DNA of 39,415 nucleotides from an uncultured Clostridia bacterium. Its GTDB lineage: Bacteria > Bacillota > Clostridia > Lachnospirales > Lachnospiraceae. This document shows positions 36,222-39,415 of this stretch, piece after piece. The position numbers were made by a program, and so were the translations under genes. The stretch lies in the NCBI GenBank assembly GCA_945836135.1, contig CAMAKT010000003.1:1-39415 (forward strand), in the 5' to 3' direction. The number at the start of each line of letters is the position of its first letter. Positions within the stretch are counted from its first letter, which is position 1. A model generated the notes under the pieces. That model was not told the origin of the DNA, made no database searches, and saw only the letters and a list, made by a program, of their open reading frames with translations.

Positions 36222-38033
36222 ATGCAGGCTGTTATTTTGGCTGCCGGAATGGGCAGACGTTTAAAGGAACATACAAAGGATAAGACAAAGTGCATGGTCA
36301 AGGTCGGAGGAATGACCTTGATAGAACGCGGTCTGAGAATACTTGATGAGGAGAGTCTGTCACGGATTGTAATCGTGACGGGATATCAGGCAGAGGGACT
36401 TAAGGCACATGTGGACTCACTGGCACTTAAGACACCCGTTGTATATGTAAATAATACGGAATATGAAAACAGCAGTAACCTGTATTCATTGCTACTGGCA
36501 AGAGAATATCTCGAAGCAGAGGATACGTTAGTTATAGAATCTGACATCATATATGAGAAAGCTGTGGTTGACAGAATTCTGGGAGCGGAGGATGAGTGCC
36601 TTACCTTTGTCTCGAAGCCGAAGCCATGGATGGACGGTTCGATTGTAACGCTGGATAAGGAGGGCTATATTAAGGACTTTATCGGCGCGGACAATTTTGA
36701 ATTTAAGGATATGGACAGCTATTATAAGACTGTCAGCATGTACAAACTTGGACGTGACTATCTGAATAGGATATATCTTCCTTTGCTTGCGGCTTATGTG
36801 CAGGCATGGGGCGGCAGGACACATTACGAGTCTGCATTGAAGGTGGTGGCCTTTAAGGAGCAGAGCGTAATTAAGGCTGTGGTTCTTGAAACGGAGAAAT
36901 GGTATGAAATTAACGATATTCAGGATATGGATATCGCTGAGACTATATTCGCCGAGGGAGATGAGAAGCTTAGCAGATATATGAAGCGCTTTGGAGGATA
37001 CTGGAGATACGAAGGAATGTACGATTTCTGCTATCTTGTCAATCCGTTTTTCCCAAATCAGCGCTTTATGGATGAGATGAAGGCAAATTTTGAGACACTT
37101 ATACGGGAATACCCTTCAGGAATGGCTGTAAACAGTCTGCTTGCGGCAAAATACTTTGAGCTGAGACCGGAGCAGGTCTGTGTCGGTAACGGAACAGCCG
37201 AGCTTATAAAGTCACTGATGGAAAATTTTTCGGGAAAGCTGGGGCTTATATATCCTACTTTTGAGGAATATCCTCATCGTAAGAAGAAGGAGCAGTTGAT
37301 TCCGTACTGGGTAATCAATGATGATTTTACCTATACGGTTGATGATATTATGAATTTCTATTCGGACAAGGATGTGGATGCCATTGTCCTTGTCAACCCT
37401 GACAATCCATCAGGTCACTTTATTCTCAGGGATGATATATTAAGGCTTGAAGAGTGGGCAAGGGCACGGGGGATTTCCATTATTGTTGATGAATCCTTTG
37501 TGGATTTTGCGGATATTCCTGAGCAGACTCTGCTTACGCAGGATATTATTGACGGGCATCCTAAGCTTATAGTTCTTAAAAGCATTTCCAAGTCTTTCGG
37601 AGTTCCGGGACTGCGTCTTGGCATCCTTGCATCGGCTGATGCAGATATGATTGCTGCCATGAAGAAGGATGTATCAATCTGGAACATTAATTCCTTTGCG
37701 GAATACTATATGCAGATTATTGAGAAGTACAAGGATGACTATGAGGAAGCTATGAGACGCTTCATGCAGGTGAGAAAACGCTATCTTGATAAGTTGTCAA
37801 AGATATCCGCCCTCAAGGTATTCCCATCCCAGGCCAATTATGTGATGTGCCGGCTTGAGAACGGTATGTCGTCAAGAAGGCTTGCTGATATAATGCTTAA
37901 CAGGTACAATATTTTAATCAAGGATCTGTCAACAAAGGAAGGTCTAAACGGAGGGAACTATATTCGTCTCTCGGTCAAAACAGATGAAGAAAATGATGTG
38001 GTTGTAAAGGTACTTAATGAACTGTTAGGATAA
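36222..38033 (+). CDS. Bifunctional nucleotidyltransferase / HisC-like PLP aminotransferase (or decarboxylase)
   Basis: One 603-residue chain joins two enzymes. Residues ~1-245 are a nucleotidyltransferase of LicC type: MQAVILAAGMGRRLKEHTKDKTKC, the EYENSSNLYSLLLA segment common in phosphocholine cytidylyltransferase-like proteins, and the Asp of VIESDIIYE. Residues ~250-603 are a class I/II PLP enzyme like HisC and CobD: NPDNPSG, the strand IIVDESFVDF, and PLP-binding Lys457 in SISKSFGVPGLRLG, with a C-terminal Arg in NYIRLSVK. HisC relatives transaminate, whereas CobD relatives decarboxylate phosphothreonine or phosphoserine. A single enzyme could thus make an amino-alcohol phosphate and activate it with CTP. 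GGAGG at 36211-36215 sets the start. Confidence 0.9.
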   Translation: MQAVILAAGMGRRLKEHTKDKTKCMVKVGGMTLIERGLRILDEESLSRIVIVTGYQAEGLKAHVDSLALKTPVVYVNNTEYENSSNLYSLLLAREYLEAEDTLVIESDIIYEKAVVDRILGAEDECLTFVSKPKPWMDGSIVTLDKEGYIKDFIGADNFEFKDMDSYYKTVSMYKLGRDYLNRIYLPLLAAYVQAWGGRTHYESALKVVAFKEQSVIKAVVLETEKWYEINDIQDMDIAETIFAEGDEKLSRYMKRFGGYWRYEGMYDFCYLVNPFFPNQRFMDEMKANFETLIREYPSGMAVNSLLAAKYFELRPEQVCVGNGTAELIKSLMENFSGKLGLIYPTFEEYPHRKKKEQLIPYWVINDDFTYTVDDIMNFYSDKDVDAIVLVNPDNPSGHFILRDDILRLEEWARARGISIIVDESFVDFADIPEQTLLTQDIIDGHPKLIVLKSISKSFGVPGLRLGILASADADMIAAMKKDVSIWNINSFAEYYMQIIEKYKDDYEEAMRRFMQVRKRYLDKLSKISALKVFPSQANYVMCRLENGMSSRRLADIMLNRYNILIKDLSTKEGLNGGNYIRLSVKTDEENDVVVKVLNELLG

Positions 38034-38052
38034 ACAGGAAAAGGAGGCTAGT

Positions 38053-38946
38053 TTGAAGAGACTTCTGTTCATATTTAATCCATGGTCCGGTAAGGCACAT
38101 GTTAAGGATCACCTTTTTGAGATTGCAGATGAGTTTTCAAAAGCAGGATATTTAGTTACGGTATATCCTACCCAGAGGGAAAAGGACTGCTATGAGTATG
38201 TACGCGCAAATGCGGGGGAATATGATTTGCTTGTATGCAGTGGAGGAGACGGAACTCTCAATGAAGCCGTAGCGGGATTGTTGGATAATACGGAATGCGA
38301 CATACCTATAGGCTATATTCCAAGCGGCAGTACCAATGATTTTGCATCAAGCCTAATGATACCTAAGACTGTAAATAATGCTGTAAAGAACATAATAGAA
38401 GGCACGGAATTTCCGTGTGATGTCGGTTGCTTTAACGGGCGCTGGTTCAATTATGTGGCTGCTTTCGGACTTTTTACAGAGGTATCCTATGCTACGCCTC
38501 AGCAGCTTAAGAATGCCCTGGGACATCAGGCATATATTATTGAAAGCGTCAAGAGTTTTGCAAGTCTTAAGTCTTATGAGCTTAAGGTGGAGTGCGAAGA
38601 TTTTGAGACTGAAGGCAGATTTATATATGGGATGGTAGCCAATTCCAAGTCCGTAGGAGGTATAAAAGGTATCACAGGTAAAGAAATAAAGCTTGACGAC
38701 GGACTTTTTGAGGTTATACTTATAAGGGGACCTAAAAATCCTATGGAATTCCAGACCATGTTTAACGGCTTCATTTTTCAGACAGACAATAATATGGTCA
38801 AGCATCTCAAGTGCAGTGAAATTACTTTTACAAGCGCTGAACCTATACCGTGGGTATTAGATGGGGAATTCGGAGGAGAGCAGACAAGGGTGCAGATTAC
38901 TGTGGAAAATAAAAAGGTCAGGTACTTAATCTCCAAGCACCCGTAA
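38053..38946 (+). CDS. Diacylglycerol/lipid kinase family protein
   Basis: The 297-residue product belongs to the DAGK/LCB5 family. It begins MKRLLFIFNPWSGKAHVKDH, has the nucleotide-binding CSGGDGTLNEAVAGL at residues ~62-76, and continues with IPSGSTNDFASSL, DVGCFNGRWFNYVAAFG and WVLDGEFGG near the end. Such kinases phosphorylate diacylglycerol or related lipids at the membrane face. The start is TTG at 38053 with AAGGAGG at 38041-38047. It is the last gene of the operon, 19 bases after the fusion gene, linking that pathway to a lipid acceptor. Confidence 0.93.
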   Translation: MKRLLFIFNPWSGKAHVKDHLFEIADEFSKAGYLVTVYPTQREKDCYEYVRANAGEYDLLVCSGGDGTLNEAVAGLLDNTECDIPIGYIPSGSTNDFASSLMIPKTVNNAVKNIIEGTEFPCDVGCFNGRWFNYVAAFGLFTEVSYATPQQLKNALGHQAYIIESVKSFASLKSYELKVECEDFETEGRFIYGMVANSKSVGGIKGITGKEIKLDDGLFEVILIRGPKNPMEFQTMFNGFIFQTDNNMVKHLKCSEITFTSAEPIPWVLDGEFGGEQTRVQITVENKKVRYLISKHP

Positions 38947-38951
38947 TATTG

Positions 38952-39111
38952 TAACAGTTCAGCCGCGCCATTCGCAAAGGCACCTTCGGTGCTTTATCAC
39001 TGCTACGCAGCTAACTTTGCTCATAAAATGGCGCTCCGCTCATAGCCGGCAACATGAGCTGATTCATGCAAGCATGATTATCTCATGTTACCGGCTATGG
39101 CTGAACTGTTA
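38952..39111. repeat. Palindromic dispersed repeat, copy 2
   Basis: A 160-base element with the same 13-base inverted ends as copy 1: TAACAGTTCAGCC (38952-38964) and GGCTGAACTGTTA (39099-39111). The long hairpin pairs ATAGCCGG (39042-39049) with CCGGCTAT (39091-39098). Copy 1 has CCTG/CAGG here, so one T-A pair became G-C with both sides changed. The other arm pairs GCGCCATT with AATGGCGC and GCAAAG with CTTTGC, and holds the hairpins CACC-TTC-GGTG and CTGC-TAC-GCAG. It begins 5 bases after the lipid kinase stop. Confidence 0.9.
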
Positions 39112-39183
39112 AGTGATATTTTGTCGATTAAGTGCAAGGTGTGGCGAAAAACTGCACTTGATACCGGTCATAACTTCTGATAT

Positions 39184-39220
39184 TATAATCTTAGGTTCGA
39201 AAACAGGGGATTTTGAACCT
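39184..39220 (+). promoter_or_regulatory. Possible promoter -10 and 5' leader hairpin of the right-edge gene
   Basis: A perfect -10 TATAAT lies at 39184-39189; TTGATA at 39158-39163 is a good -35 but is 20 bases away. Just downstream, AGGTTC-G-AAAA (39193-39203) pairs with TTTTGAACCT (39211-39220) with one bulged G. A further inverted repeat, AAGTGCA/TGCACTT, lies at 39130-39136 and 39153-39159. Confidence 0.45.
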
Positions 39221-39262
39221 GTGAAGGGTAGTATAAGCGATTATATTTAAGGAGGAGTGACT

Positions 39263-39415
39263 ATGGAGATTATGGAAAAAGAACAAGGAGGAATTACGAT
39301 GGCATCAAAGAAAAGAACACCGGCTAAGAACGTAACTAAGGCAGCAGAGGTTAAGACAGAGGAAGTTAAGACAGAAGCAGTTGAGACTGCAGAGACTCCT
39401 GCAACAGAAGCTCAG
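39263..39415 (+). CDS. Lys/Ala/Glu-rich protein, 5' part only (DUF6465-like start)
   Basis: The frame runs off the window after 51 codons. From the second ATG it reads MASKKRTPAKNVTKAAEVKT and then an EEVKTEAVETAETPATEA stretch, a basic-then-acidic low-complexity start. This resembles the N-termini of DUF6465 family proteins of Lachnospiraceae, but the diagnostic C-terminal part is missing. Two ATGs have good ribosome sites: 39263 after GGAGGAG (39251-39257), and 39299 after AAGGAGG (39285-39291). The second gives the more family-like beginning; the first adds 12 residues. Function unknown. Confidence 0.65.
   Translation, partial: MEIMEKEQGGITMASKKRTPAKNVTKAAEVKTEEVKTEAVETAETPATEAQ

Noticed and set aside
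39152-39189. TTGATA-TATAAT as a full promoter for the right-edge gene.
   Set aside because: The spacing is 20 bases, outside the usual 16-18; only the -10 is kept, at low confidence.

Overview
This is an ordinary-looking chromosomal segment of a low-to-mid GC Gram-positive bacterium, most likely a member of the Lachnospiraceae (Clostridia). The pointers are a T-box leader on valS, a lysine riboswitch on dapA-dapB, the AddAB helicase-nuclease instead of RecBCD, strong AGGAGG-type ribosome sites, several TTG starts, tandem membrane-anchored amidases and a DUF6465-like gene start at the right edge. No tRNA, rRNA, CRISPR array, integrase or transposase gene was seen. The genus is not resolved.

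Layout. 1-2932: T-box leader, terminator and valS. 2953-6963: four tightly spaced genes, namely a GT2 glycosyltransferase fused to a GtrA membrane domain, a phosphodiester-glycosidase (NAGPA-like) membrane protein, an unrecognised membrane-anchored protein and a nitroreductase-like flavoprotein. 6976-7139: first copy of a palindromic dispersed repeat. 7161-15013: an envelope block with MoxR ATPase, DUF58 protein, transglutaminase-like membrane protein and two tandem, C-terminally anchored amidases. 15037-17105: promoter, lysine riboswitch, terminator, dapA and dapB. 17120-17756: promoter, structured leader, Asn/Gly/Thr-rich lipoprotein and terminator. 17774-19726: promoter and nadE. 19771-20205 (minus): small membrane protein resembling FMN-binding domains. 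20285-27212: addB-addA. 27304-30267: an XRE regulator, a 246-base gap with three dyads, and a subtilisin-family peptidase. 30327-32162 (minus): typA. 32442-33086: a two-OB-fold SSB-like protein. 33276-34835: a GH43 glycosidase. 34852-38946: a four-gene operon (SerB-like phosphatase, nucleotidyltransferase, nucleotidyltransferase/aminotransferase fusion, lipid kinase). 38952-39111: second copy of the repeat. 39263 to the end: start of a Lys/Ala/Glu-rich gene cut by the window edge.

How the genes work together. The valS and dapAB leaders show amino-acid-responsive control by transcription termination. dapAB makes dihydrodipicolinate and tetrahydrodipicolinate for lysine and cell-wall diaminopimelate; it follows an envelope block that remodels peptidoglycan. 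The most intriguing locus is 34963-38946. A phosphoserine-phosphatase-like enzyme, two nucleotidyltransferase domains, a HisC/CobD-type PLP domain fused to one of them and a diacylglycerol-kinase-like protein together suggest a pathway making a nucleotide-activated amino-alcohol or aminophosphonate head group for a lipid or surface polymer. The second candidate is the repeat at 6976 and 38952. Both copies fold the same way and carry paired substitutions that preserve base pairing. Functions come from motif reading only; no similarity search was possible.
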